Origin: CAJQQY01 sp964352225
Lineage (GTDB): Bacteria > Bacteroidota > Bacteroidia > Chitinophagales > Saprospiraceae
Reading direction: 5' to 3'
NCBI GenBank assembly: GCA_964352225.1
Contig: CAYGRM010000140.1
Location: 1 to 15,105, forward strand
Length of the DNA: 15,105 bases
Below, one piece after another: positions 7,948-14,772 of this stretch. How positions within the stretch are numbered: the stretch's first letter is position 1; the number at the start of each line of letters is the position of its first letter. The position numbers were made by a program, and so were the translations under genes. Below the pieces are notes generated by a model. It saw only the letters and a program-made list of their open reading frames with translations. It was not told the origin of the DNA and made no database searches.

Positions 7948-9249
7948 ATGAGATTATATAGTACTAAAAATACTTCCAGCTTTGTCAGTCTAGGTGAAGC
8001 TATTATGAAAGGTCTGCCTGATGATAATGGTCTTTTCATGCCTGAGCATTTTCCAAAACTATCAAAGGATTTTATTAATAACTTAAAGGATTATTCTTTT
8101 CAAGAAATAGCCTTTGAAGTTTCCAAAACCCTTTTCCAAGGAGCTATTCCTGAAAATGACTTGAGATATATTATAGAAAAGTCAATCACTTTCCCTGCAC
8201 CTATTCAAACTTTAGATGAGCAAACTTATATTTTAGAGCTTTTCCATGGACCTAGTTTAGCTTTTAAAGATTTCGGAGCCAGATTTATGGCTCAAATAAT
8301 GAGTTATTATAATCGAGGAAATGATCAAGAGTTAGTCATCTTGGTTGCTACATCTGGAGATACTGGTGGTGCTGTAGCTTCTGGTTTTTATAAGACTCCT
8401 GGGACTAAAGTTGTTATTCTTTATCCGAAAGGAAAAGTGAGTATGCTCCAAGAAAAGCAATTAACTACTTTAGGTCACAATATTTCCGCACTCGAAATTG
8501 AAGGGACATTTGATGATTGTCAAGCATTAGTAAAACAAGCTTTTCTGGACAAAGAGCTAAATAATCAAGTCCGATTAACTTCTGCTAATTCAATTAATAT
8601 TGCTCGTTTGATACCTCAGTCTTTTTATTATTATGAAGCATTTAAGCAGATCAATGATTATAAAAACCCAATAACCTTTGTTGTGCCTAGTGGAAATTAT
8701 GGAAATATTACTGCTGGATTAATTGCACAAAAAATGGGACTACCTATCTCCCATTTTATAGCAGCTAGTAATGCTAATGATATTATTCCACATTATCTAT
8801 GTACTGGGAATTATGAGCCGAAATCTTCTGTTCCAACTATCTCAAATGCAATGGATGTTGGTAATCCATCTAATTTTGCAAGGATGCAAGACTTGTTTGG
8901 TTTCACGTGGAACAATATGTCTGAAAATATCTCTGGTTACAGTATAAGTGACAAAGAAACCAAACAAGGAATTCAGGATATTTTCGAGAAATATAATTAC
9001 GTCATTGATCCGCATGGTGCAGTTGGATTTTTAGCTTTCAAAGCCTATCAAAAAAATCATCCGAATACAACTGGCATAATTTTAGAAACTGCTCATCCTG
9101 CTAAATTTTTGGATATCGTCGAGGATGCAATTGGAAAAGAATTGGAAATCCCAGAGCGATTGGCAATATTAGCGAAAAAAGAAAAACATTCAATATTAAT
9201 GAATACTGATTATGAACCTTTTAAAAACTGGTTAACTTCTAATTATTGA
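7948..9249 (+). CDS. thrC: Threonine synthase (PLP-dependent)
   Basis: ThrC converts O-phosphohomoserine to threonine and phosphate, the last step of the pathway. The 433-residue length fits the bacterial/fungal-type enzyme. The PLP Schiff-base lysine is K107 in FHGPSLAFKDFGARFMA (99-115). ATSGDTGG (134-141) and VPSGNYGN (about 246-253) are the characteristic cofactor and phosphate loops. N-terminal MRLYSTKN and GLFMPEHFP (28-36) are typical. An 11-bp gap separates it from thrB, so the three genes form one operon. The ATG at 7948 is the natural family start. The segment coding FTWNN (around 8899-8914) carries a parS-like sequence. Confidence 0.97.
   Translation: MRLYSTKNTSSFVSLGEAIMKGLPDDNGLFMPEHFPKLSKDFINNLKDYSFQEIAFEVSKTLFQGAIPENDLRYIIEKSITFPAPIQTLDEQTYILELFHGPSLAFKDFGARFMAQIMSYYNRGNDQELVILVATSGDTGGAVASGFYKTPGTKVVILYPKGKVSMLQEKQLTTLGHNISALEIEGTFDDCQALVKQAFLDKELNNQVRLTSANSINIARLIPQSFYYYEAFKQINDYKNPITFVVPSGNYGNITAGLIAQKMGLPISHFIAASNANDIIPHYLCTGNYEPKSSVPTISNAMDVGNPSNFARMQDLFGFTWNNMSENISGYSISDKETKQGIQDIFEKYNYVIDPHGAVGFLAFKAYQKNHPNTTGIILETAHPAKFLDIVEDAIGKELEIPERLAILAKKEKHSILMNTDYEPFKNWLTSNY
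8899..8914. other. parS-like site inside thrC
   Basis: GGTTTCACGTGGAACA matches TGTTNCACGTGAAACA at 14 of 16 positions, and its right half equals that of the symmetric variant TGTTCCACGTGGAACA. It begins exactly 400 bp before the stronger site at 9299. Sites inside coding genes are usual for parS. Confidence 0.5.
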
Positions 9250-9257
9250 AAATAAAA

Positions 9258-9303
9258 AAACAAAAAAGTCTTAATAAAATATTTTATTAAGACTTTTTTG
9301 TTT
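9258..9303. terminator. Bidirectional terminator, 46-nt perfect palindrome
   Basis: A perfect inverted repeat of 23 bp per arm, centred between 9280 and 9281, lies 9 nt after the thrC stop. The arms carry A-runs and T-runs at the outer ends, giving a U-tract in either direction. It separates the convergent thr operon and the outer-membrane protein gene, so it can terminate both. Its right end (9299-9303) overlaps the parS-like site. Confidence 0.85.
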
Positions 9304-9314
9304 CACGTGAAACG
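9299..9314. other. Candidate parS centromere site (ParB/Spo0J binding)
   Basis: TGTTTCACGTGAAACG matches the widely conserved parS consensus TGTTNCACGTGAAACA at 15 of 16 positions. Its inner 14 bases (GTTTCACGTGAAAC) are a perfect palindrome. It lies in the convergent gap between thrC and the outer-membrane protein gene, partly within the terminator palindrome. ParB spreading from parS organises the origin region and loads SMC; parS sites usually lie near oriC, and a DnaA-box cluster starts about 2.8 kb to the right. Confidence 0.7.
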
Positions 9315-9350
9315 TTAAAAAGAATATTGTTTTATTTCTTTTTTACAATC

Positions 9351-10208
9351 TTAGTATTCAATAGCTATACCAAATGAAATTGTAGCTCCAGAATACGTAT
9401 TTTTTCTAGCGATAATAATATCAGAAAAATCGCTGTAGGAAGCTATGATTCTCCAATGCTTATTGATCTTATACAAACTTGTTATTCCGTAAGAAGTGAA
9501 AGTTGTTCCTTCACCAAAAAGAAAAGAAGAAGCCATTTTTTCATTGGATTCTATTTTACCTTGAGTATTTAATTTCCCAATAAGGTGCAATTTATTAAAA
9601 AATAAATATCCTATTTCTATTCCTGATTTCCATTGGTTACTAAAATTTTCTGTCCTAAAATTAACTCCTCCGTAAATAGATCCAAATAATTTTCCTCCCA
9701 GTAATGATTGTGAAGCAGCTAGAGTCGTCCATATATTAAACTCTCCATCAGATGTTGGAAGGTTAATCTGATCTATAATTCCTAAACTATTTGCTGATTT
9801 AGAATTTGCAAAATTAACTCCATCGTCTGTTGGTATATCAAAATCTATTGAAATAGCTAATGGAAATGATTTTAATAACCCATATTTTAATCCTAATTGA
9901 ATACTTCCTAATCCTCTCACCGTTTCGGTCGTATTAAATCTATTAGAAATTAACATGGGAAAATTAATAATAGTAGTAAGCCGGTTTGATAATCCATACT
10001 CCCCATACAAACTGATTGAATTACTTTTAAAAGTACTTCCTGAATTAAATAGTTGTCCTGATGGACTATAATAGTCACTAGAACTAAACGTAGCAAAGGA
10101 TGCTTGAGTATAAAATGAATTTTTGTTCTTAACCCAACCGTTTTGACCGTTGATATTATAAAGATTCAGTAACAAAAAGATGATGATTAAATATTTAATA
10201 TTTTTCAA
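9351..10208 (-). CDS. Predicted outer-membrane beta-barrel protein with a TTG start
   Basis: I do not recognise the specific family. The 285-residue protein begins with a clear signal peptide: basic MKNIKY, then hydrophobic LIIIFLLLNL, with likely cleavage near G21 before QNGW. The rest is made of alternating, aromatic-rich strands with Gly/Ser/Asn turns (for example NSISLYGEYGLSNR, GSIQLGLKYGL, FGSIYGGVNF, KSGIEIGYLFF). It ends with the aromatic residue Tyr in ISFGIAIEY, as outer-membrane barrels do. About 12 strands are plausible. The start is TTG at 10208: no in-frame ATG lies between it and the upstream terminator, and TTG gives a perfect signal peptide. No Shine-Dalgarno is visible. Its 5' end follows a terminator by only about 12 nt, so its promoter is unclear. 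A porin or transporter-like role is inference only. Confidence 0.75.
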   Translation of the reverse strand: MKNIKYLIIIFLLLNLYNINGQNGWVKNKNSFYTQASFATFSSSDYYSPSGQLFNSGSTFKSNSISLYGEYGLSNRLTTIINFPMLISNRFNTTETVRGLGSIQLGLKYGLLKSFPLAISIDFDIPTDDGVNFANSKSANSLGIIDQINLPTSDGEFNIWTTLAASQSLLGGKLFGSIYGGVNFRTENFSNQWKSGIEIGYLFFNKLHLIGKLNTQGKIESNEKMASSFLFGEGTTFTSYGITSLYKINKHWRIIASYSDFSDIIIARKNTYSGATISFGIAIEY

Positions 10209-10220
10209 TGATATAATTTT

Positions 10221-10289
10221 TTGAAAAAAAAGCTTATTACCATATAATTCATCAATAATTAATTGTGATTTATTTAAGGTAATAAGCTT
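10221..10289 (-). terminator. Terminator of the DM13 lipoprotein gene
   Basis: Read on the minus strand, AAGCTTATTACC (10289-10278) pairs perfectly over 12 bp with 10241-10230 across a 36-nt loop, and an eight-T run follows (8 A's on the + strand just left of 10231). It lies about 50 nt after the lipoprotein stop codon. The loop is long for an intrinsic terminator, but stem plus T-tract is convincing. Confidence 0.7.
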
Positions 10290-10341
10290 AATTTGAAATT
10301 CTAGTTAGAAAATACGAAATCTCGCAATATCCATTTATTTA

Positions 10342-10800
10342 CTATTGTAATAGAACATTGCCAAAAGGAATAGCTGCTGTATTACACCATAGAATAAGAT
10401 GTGTAAAACTATTAGATGCAGCTCCATCTAGCTTAAAAAACTGCTCTCCATTCTTTTGTGTTGAACCAACTAACTTTAAATCAGGATTACCATTCATAGG
10501 ATCCGCTGTAAAAGTATCTGATGTAGATAAATAGGCACTAACAGTTCCAGTCGCTAATTCTGTTGTAAAATTATTTGCAAGACGAATAAAGTAAATACCA
10601 TCTTCATCCTGACCATATTCTACTGTTCCGGAAGTAGGTGTACCATTTTGAGCTACTAGGCTGCCACTTCTTTCTACTGTAAATGTGCCATTTGGTGTCG
10701 AAGAATCAATAGTAATTGTCTCTTCATCTTTTTCACAACTTGTAGTCGTTAGTGAAAATGTAAATAACATAAGTGCTAAAGAAAAAATACTTAATTTCAT
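10342..10800 (-). CDS. DM13-domain lipoprotein
   Basis: This is a 152-residue exported lipoprotein. The N-terminus MKLSIFSLALMLFTFSLTTTSC is a signal sequence ending in a lipobox-like TTSC, so C22 is the lipidated cysteine. CEKDEE follows, the acidic post-cysteine pattern typical of surface or outer-membrane lipoproteins of Bacteroidota. Residues about 36-152 resemble the DM13 domain. It opens with GTFTVERSG and has GTVEYGQDEDGIYFIRLANNF and a short AYLSTSD segment. It ends with THLILWCNTAAIPFGNVLLQ, which has the conserved W-C and FG positions of the domain. DM13 has been proposed to take part in redox or electron transfer through its conserved Cys, but this is unproven. A TAnnTTTG box lies upstream and a hairpin terminator downstream, so it is a single-gene unit. 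The domain call is from pattern memory, not a search. Confidence 0.75.
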   Translation of the reverse strand: MKLSIFSLALMLFTFSLTTTSCEKDEETITIDSSTPNGTFTVERSGSLVAQNGTPTSGTVEYGQDEDGIYFIRLANNFTTELATGTVSAYLSTSDTFTADPMNGNPDLKLVGSTQKNGEQFFKLDGAASNSFTHLILWCNTAAIPFGNVLLQ

Positions 10801-10854
10801 AATGTGTTGTGATTTTAAAAAAGTTTAATAAATATTAATTGTTAAATAATGACG

Positions 10855-10862
10855 CAAATATA
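10855..10862 (-). promoter_or_regulatory. Possible -7 promoter box of the DM13 gene
   Basis: The minus strand reads TATATTTG, an exact TAnnTTTG match, 54 nt before the ATG. No TTG occurs at the expected -33 distance, so the promoter assignment is tentative. Confidence 0.4.
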
Positions 10863-11004
10863 AACGGTAAGTATCACAGAGTTATCACGAGAGTATTGCA
10901 TGAAATCTATATCCTAATATTGTCGTCCACAGGACTAGTAGATTCTCATACACTAATCACTATCTATCTCTATGTATCAAGTAGGTTAGTTAAGGAAAAA
11001 GGTT

Positions 11005-11042
11005 AGGTATTAAAGTACGAAATATTTCGTACTTTAATACCT
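11005..11042. repeat. 38-nt perfect palindrome in the 10801-11084 gap
   Basis: The arms (19 bp each, centred between 11023 and 11024) begin AGGTATTAAAGTACG and end CGTACTTTAATACCT with no mismatch. It lies next to the hydrolase terminator. On the minus strand CCTTTTTCC follows, so it could act as a second terminator or a regulator-binding site. The rest of the gap (10863-11004) holds no gene or RNA that I recognise. Confidence 0.8.
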
Positions 11043-11043
11043 G

Positions 11044-11076
11044 AAAAAGGCGAACTTAAAATGTGTCCGCCTTTTT
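11044..11076 (-). terminator. Terminator of the alpha/beta hydrolase gene
   Basis: The 9-bp stem AAAAAGGCG/CGCCTTTTT (11044-11052 with 11068-11076) encloses a 15-nt loop. It begins 8 nt after the hydrolase stop and ends in a T-run on the minus strand. It would also work on the plus strand. Confidence 0.85.
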
Positions 11077-11084
11077 TAAAAAAC

Positions 11085-11864
11085 TTATTTTTCTACACCA
11101 TTAGAAGTTAACTCCGAAAGATAATTCTCTAAAATTCCATTAAACTCTTCAGGCTTCTCCATCATTGGAGCGTGCCCACAATCATCAACAAAGAATAACT
11201 TCGAATTTTCAATTAACTCATTAAACTTTTCACCAACAAAAGCCGGGGTCACAACATCTTGTTTTCCCCAAATCAAAAGGGTTGGATTTTTAATTTGATG
11301 CAATTTATCACCTAAATTATGCCGAACGGCAGATTTCGCAGTAGCAACAATTCTAATCGCTTTATTTCTATCATTTACAATATCGAACACTTCGTCAACT
11401 AACTCTTTAGATGCAACCTCAGGGTTGTGAAAAGTTGCTTCAACTTTATTTTTGATGAATTCATAATTTCCTCTCTTCGGAAAACTAGATCCAAAAGCAC
11501 TTTCAAACAATCCAGAACTTCCAGTCAAAATAACTGATCCAACATTTTCTGGATGAGCTAAAACGTATAATAAAGCAATATGCCCTCCTAAAGAATTTCC
11601 AAGCAAATGAACTTTATCATAACCTTTGTACTCAATAAAATCATGCACATGATCAACTAGAGCACTAACAGAGACTTTCCGAATAGGAAGTTCCAAAATC
11701 GGCAATAAAGGAACAATTACATTGTATTTATCTGAAAAGTGATCGATAATTCCTTGAAAATTACTTAAAGCTCCAAAGAGACCATGTAGCAGTAGTAAAT
11801 TATTTTCACCACCTTTTGTTTCTAAATATTGAAATTTATCTTCTTCAATTATTTCGTGATTCAT
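11085..11864 (-). CDS. Alpha/beta-fold hydrolase
   Basis: This is a cytosolic serine hydrolase of 259 residues with no signal peptide. The oxyanion-hole segment LLLHGLFG is at 24-31. The nucleophile elbow is G89-N-S91-L-G-G94, the acid is D203 (WGKQD) and the catalytic His is H231 (DCGHAP), all in family order and spacing. The lid region (about 115-185) has no diagnostic features. The family includes C-C bond hydrolases, esterases and haloperoxidase-like enzymes, and the substrate cannot be told from the sequence. I chose ATG 11864 over the in-frame TTG at 11882, which would add only the non-conserved residues MNKNIL. It is transcribed alone and leftward, with its own terminator. The 317-bp gap to COX15 upstream contains DnaA boxes. 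Confidence 0.88.
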   Translation of the reverse strand: MNHEIIEEDKFQYLETKGGENNLLLLHGLFGALSNFQGIIDHFSDKYNVIVPLLPILELPIRKVSVSALVDHVHDFIEYKGYDKVHLLGNSLGGHIALLYVLAHPENVGSVILTGSSGLFESAFGSSFPKRGNYEFIKNKVEATFHNPEVASKELVDEVFDIVNDRNKAIRIVATAKSAVRHNLGDKLHQIKNPTLLIWGKQDVVTPAFVGEKFNELIENSKLFFVDDCGHAPMMEKPEEFNGILENYLSELTSNGVEK

Positions 11865-11879
11865 TAATATATTTTTATT

Positions 11880-12181
11880 CAAAAAAAGAAAGATACAAAA
11901 ATCAAAGACTTTCTAACTAGATTTTTAGCATCTAAATACCTGCAAAAATAACTTTTTATTTGTTCTAATAATAAATAACAAAAATGAATCCTCAAATATT
12001 ATTTTTTGAACAATAGGTGATTTTCTAATTCTGAACAAGTTATGAAATAAATAAAAAATAATATGATTTTTACTTAATGGATAAAGTGTTGATCAGATGT
12101 TAGTTTATAACTAGAAAAAAATGAACTTTATCCACATTTATCATTCTTTTCTTTATTTATCCACATGCTTACCAACATTTT
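11880..12181. other. AT-rich intergenic region with a DnaA-box pair; possible part of oriC
   Basis: No gene is visible in this gap. About 240 bp of very AT-rich sequence (11880-12120) directly precedes two perfect DnaA boxes at 12128-12136 and 12157-12165. An AT-rich unwinding segment beside boxes is the classical oriC layout. Both neighbouring genes read leftward through this gap. Confidence 0.5.
12128..12165 (+). other. Pair of perfect DnaA boxes
   Basis: TTATCCACA occurs at 12128-12136 and again at 12157-12165, same orientation, 29 bp apart start to start, in the gap downstream of COX15. These are exact matches to the canonical high-affinity DnaA box. Confidence 0.7.
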
Positions 12182-13300
12182 TTATATACGTTTTGCTCTC
12201 AGCTGATAGTAGACAAAAAGGGTAGTTCCGAGTAAAATTAATGCACATGCCTGATGAGCAACTCCAAGACCGACTGGAATACTTCCTTTGCAGCTAACAA
12301 CAGTCCAAATACCAAGTAAAATTTGAATTACTAACATCGTTATCCACACTATGTTAGCTTTTTTGAAAACTTCGTTTTCTTTGATCTTTTTAGCTTTAAA
12401 AAAATAAAAGAAACCTAATGAAATCAATAGGTACGCGGACATTCGGTGAATAACCTGCACTATGGCTGGAGTGAATCCATGGGAGTCATAATTAACTAAG
12501 TTATCCACATTCCAATTACCCCCATTTAGAACTACCTCCGGCACTACTATTCCATTCATATCAGGCCAGGTTGGATACTGCAAACCAGCCTTCATTCCAG
12601 ACATTAATCCACCAAAAAATATCTGTACTGCCAGTACCACCAAAAAGACTATCATCAACCTTTTCAACATCAAATTGTGAATAACTTTTGGAGAAGGCTG
12701 AATTACTTTAAAAGTTGTCCACAATAAGTAACTAGCAAGGATAAAAGCTAGCGATAAATGCATCGACAGTTTGTATCCATTTACCCAGGGTCGATTGATT
12801 AATCCACTTGCAACCATGATCCATCCCATAGATGCAACAATCATCGCTAACAAGATGACTATGCATAAATCTTTAATTAAGGCCTTAGAAAGCATTCCAC
12901 GGGACAAAAAGATAAAAAAGGGAATAGCGAAGACGAACCCCATAGTACGAGCCCACAATCGATGTAAGTATTCCCAGAAGTAAATAAATTTGAAGGTTCC
13001 ACTTTGAAAAATAGATCCCATTTCCATTCCTTCGTTAATCATCTCGTACTGAGGAGTTGCTTTGTATAACTCAAATTCTGCCTCCCACGCAGTTTTACTC
13101 ATTGGAGGAATAGTTCCAGAAACAACCTCCCATTTTGTAATCGACAAACCAGAACCTGTTAATCGAGTAACTCCACCAATTACTACTTGCATAAAAACCA
13201 TGAACAAACCTATACATAACCAAATTTTTACGATACGAGCAATTTGATCTTTCGAGACTTTCGAGGTATGTGACATCTCTCTTTTTATATCTACACTCAT
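12182..13300 (-). CDS. ctaA: Heme A synthase (COX15/CtaA)
   Basis: COX15/CtaA oxidises heme O to heme A in the cytoplasmic membrane, supplying aa3-type cytochrome oxidases. The 372-residue protein shows about eight hydrophobic spans. Conserved histidines that ligate heme appear as EYLHR (H113), LSMHLS (H181), QVIHRMSAY (H285) and GVAHQA (H349). The N-terminal VIGGVTRLTGSGLSITKWEVVSGTIPP (40-66) and GLQYPTWPDMNG (239-250) are strong family signatures of the longer COX15 type. ATG 13300 was chosen; an internal ATG at residue 9 is possible and neither has a good Shine-Dalgarno. Heme O synthase and oxidase genes are not in the window. Two perfect DnaA boxes fall inside the coding sequence. Confidence 0.95.
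   Translation of the reverse strand: MSVDIKREMSHTSKVSKDQIARIVKIWLCIGLFMVFMQVVIGGVTRLTGSGLSITKWEVVSGTIPPMSKTAWEAEFELYKATPQYEMINEGMEMGSIFQSGTFKFIYFWEYLHRLWARTMGFVFAIPFFIFLSRGMLSKALIKDLCIVILLAMIVASMGWIMVASGLINRPWVNGYKLSMHLSLAFILASYLLWTTFKVIQPSPKVIHNLMLKRLMIVFLVVLAVQIFFGGLMSGMKAGLQYPTWPDMNGIVVPEVVLNGGNWNVDNLVNYDSHGFTPAIVQVIHRMSAYLLISLGFFYFFKAKKIKENEVFKKANIVWITMLVIQILLGIWTVVSCKGSIPVGLGVAHQACALILLGTTLFVYYQLRAKRI
12340..12348 (+). other. Perfect DnaA box inside COX15
   Basis: TTATCCACA, exact consensus, in the same orientation as the boxes at 12128 and 12157. Confidence 0.55.
12501..12509 (+). other. Perfect DnaA box inside COX15
   Basis: TTATCCACA, exact consensus, fourth in the same orientation. 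One-mismatch relatives follow at 12676-12684 (TGTGAATAA) and 12715-12723 (TTGTCCACA). Confidence 0.55.
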
Positions 13301-13689
13301 TTGCTAAAAATATTTTATAAAACAAAATTTCAAAAATCAAGTACAATTAATTCTAAGATTCGAAACACATCTAAACAGTTTCACAAAAATAAATGGTTTT
13401 GTTTGTTTCTGTTTCTTCTTTCCTTTAATGTCCTTATTAATATTTATTATAAATTTTTCTTCAAAAGCCTTCATCATCAGGGGTGTTAGTTTGTAGAGAA
13501 GATTTTACGTTAATTTTATGTAAAGTCGTTCTTAACTTTAAATAATTGTAAACTAACACTTACGTAACATGTCAAATCATTCTATATCAGCGACTTACAA
13601 AGTTATGAACAAGACCTGTATAAGTTATCCTATTGAAAACTTTTTGAAATCAACATTCCTAAAAGTCGGCGATCAATGTCTATATTTGA

Positions 13690-13703
13690 TGTGGATATCC
13701 ACA
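13690..13703. other. Double DnaA box, 14-bp palindrome
   Basis: TGTGGATATCCACA is a perfect palindrome made of two overlapping, opposed DnaA boxes, each 8/9 to the consensus. Confidence 0.6.
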
Positions 13704-13758
13704 AAAAACAAGTTTCTAACAATCTCAAAAAAAGGCATTGTGAAGAAAGTAATCGCGC

Positions 13759-13767
13759 TGTGGATAA
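13759..13767 (-). other. Perfect DnaA box, reverse orientation
   Basis: TGTGGATAA is the exact complement of TTATCCACA. It faces the forward boxes at 12128-12509. Confidence 0.65.
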
Positions 13768-13904
13768 CTATTGTTATTTTAGACTAGGTTACACACACTT
13801 AATGTTAAGAACTGTTTTACGTAACTAACTGACTTAGAGGAAGTTATGCATGATAAAAAAAAGACCATGTTGGTAACCATTTTCAGTTTTGTTTATTAGA
13901 AAAA

Positions 13905-13912
13905 TACATTTG
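13905..13912 (+). promoter_or_regulatory. Possible -7 promoter box of the SRAP gene
   Basis: TACATTTG fits TAnnTTTG, but no TTG is placed correctly at -33 and the leader would be about 130 nt, so this is weak. Confidence 0.25.
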
Positions 13913-14049
13913 GTTTTGAATTGAAAATTATTGTTTCAAGAAAAATTATAAGTAATACATTTACAAACTAATCCATTGTTCGAAGGAAGAATTACTGTTT
14001 CTATTTTTATTTAAAAAAATCTTCGAATCATTACAAACTAAACAAATAA

Positions 14050-14727
14050 ATGTGCGGTAGGTTTTCCTTTACATCAACAAAAGAAAAAGTAGAACAAGCT
14101 TTGCAAATAACTTTGAGCCAAGAGCTACAAAAAAGTTATAACATTGCTCCTACGCAAAGAGCTTATGTAATTACTAATGAGCATCCGCAACATTTGCAAG
14201 CATATCATTGGGGACTGATTCCACATTGGGCAGATGAAGCAAAATTGACAGGCAAATTAATTAATGCTAGGTCCGAAAGTATTTCTTCCAAACCTTCATT
14301 CCGTATTCCGATCAGACATAAAAGGTGTTTGGTTTTGGCTGATAGTTTTTATGAGTGGAAACCTTATGGAAAGAAAAAATTACCTTATCGAATTATGATG
14401 AAAAATGAGGATCTAATGGTCATGGCTGGAATTTGGGATATATGGAAACAAGGAAATGAAATCTTTAAAACTTTCTCGATTTTGACAACTCTTCCAAATA
14501 AAGAAATGGAAATGATACACAATCGTATGCCTGTAATTTTTTCGCAAAGGGAATTACAAAAAAAATGGCTAGAAGATATTCCGCTTCCAGATGTGTTGGG
14601 GATGATGCAAACGATAAAAGATAATTCCTTAAAGTTTTATCAAGTTTCAGATAAATTAAATTCGGTGGATGCGAATTCCGAAGACTTACATCATGAGGTT
14701 TTGTCGCCACCAACATTATTTGATTGA
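14050..14727 (+). CDS. SRAP protein (YedK/HMCES), abasic-site DNA-protein crosslinker
   Basis: SRAP proteins shield abasic sites in single-stranded DNA by forming a thiazolidine crosslink through the N-terminal Cys2 after removal of Met1. The 225 residues match the family length. All key residues are present: C2 (MCGRFSF), N31 (YNIAPTQ), the NARSES motif (N72), E102 (DSFYEWK) and H157 (IHNRMPV). These correspond to C2, N75, E105 and H160 in E. coli YedK. The start is certain because Cys2 must follow Met1. It reads rightward from the putative origin gap, with a DUF3144 gene 45 bp downstream in the same direction. No LexA-like operator is evident upstream. Confidence 0.96.
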   Translation: MCGRFSFTSTKEKVEQALQITLSQELQKSYNIAPTQRAYVITNEHPQHLQAYHWGLIPHWADEAKLTGKLINARSESISSKPSFRIPIRHKRCLVLADSFYEWKPYGKKKLPYRIMMKNEDLMVMAGIWDIWKQGNEIFKTFSILTTLPNKEMEMIHNRMPVIFSQRELQKKWLEDIPLPDVLGMMQTIKDNSLKFYQVSDKLNSVDANSEDLHHEVLSPPTLFD

Positions 14728-14772
14728 TACTATATATATGTATAAAAGTAAAAAAAAGAAAATTTAAAATGT

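Larger units (their letters stand above)
13301..14049. other. Gene-free divergent gap; candidate replication origin (oriC)
   Basis: This 749-bp AT-rich stretch separates COX15 (leftward) from the SRAP gene (rightward), so transcription diverges from it, as leading-strand genes do from an origin. It holds a double DnaA box (13690-13703), a perfect reverse DnaA box (13759-13767), two TTACGTAAC copies flanking them, three TACAAACTAA copies and a very AT-rich block at 13301-13480. By a rough hand count C exceeds G on the left side and G slightly exceeds C on the right. No convincing protein or RNA gene is present. The origin call is inference; an alternative is a regulatory region with chance boxes. 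Confidence 0.55.

Noticed and set aside
10921..10929. DnaA-like TCGTCCACA in the lipoprotein-hydrolase gap
   Set aside because: Listed from the stretch reading TGTCGTCCACAGG; two mismatches to the consensus and far from the cluster.
13569..13787. A 72-codon plus-strand open frame in the divergent gap
   Set aside because: It has no recognisable domain or ribosome binding site, and it overlaps the DnaA boxes and repeats, which explain the sequence better.
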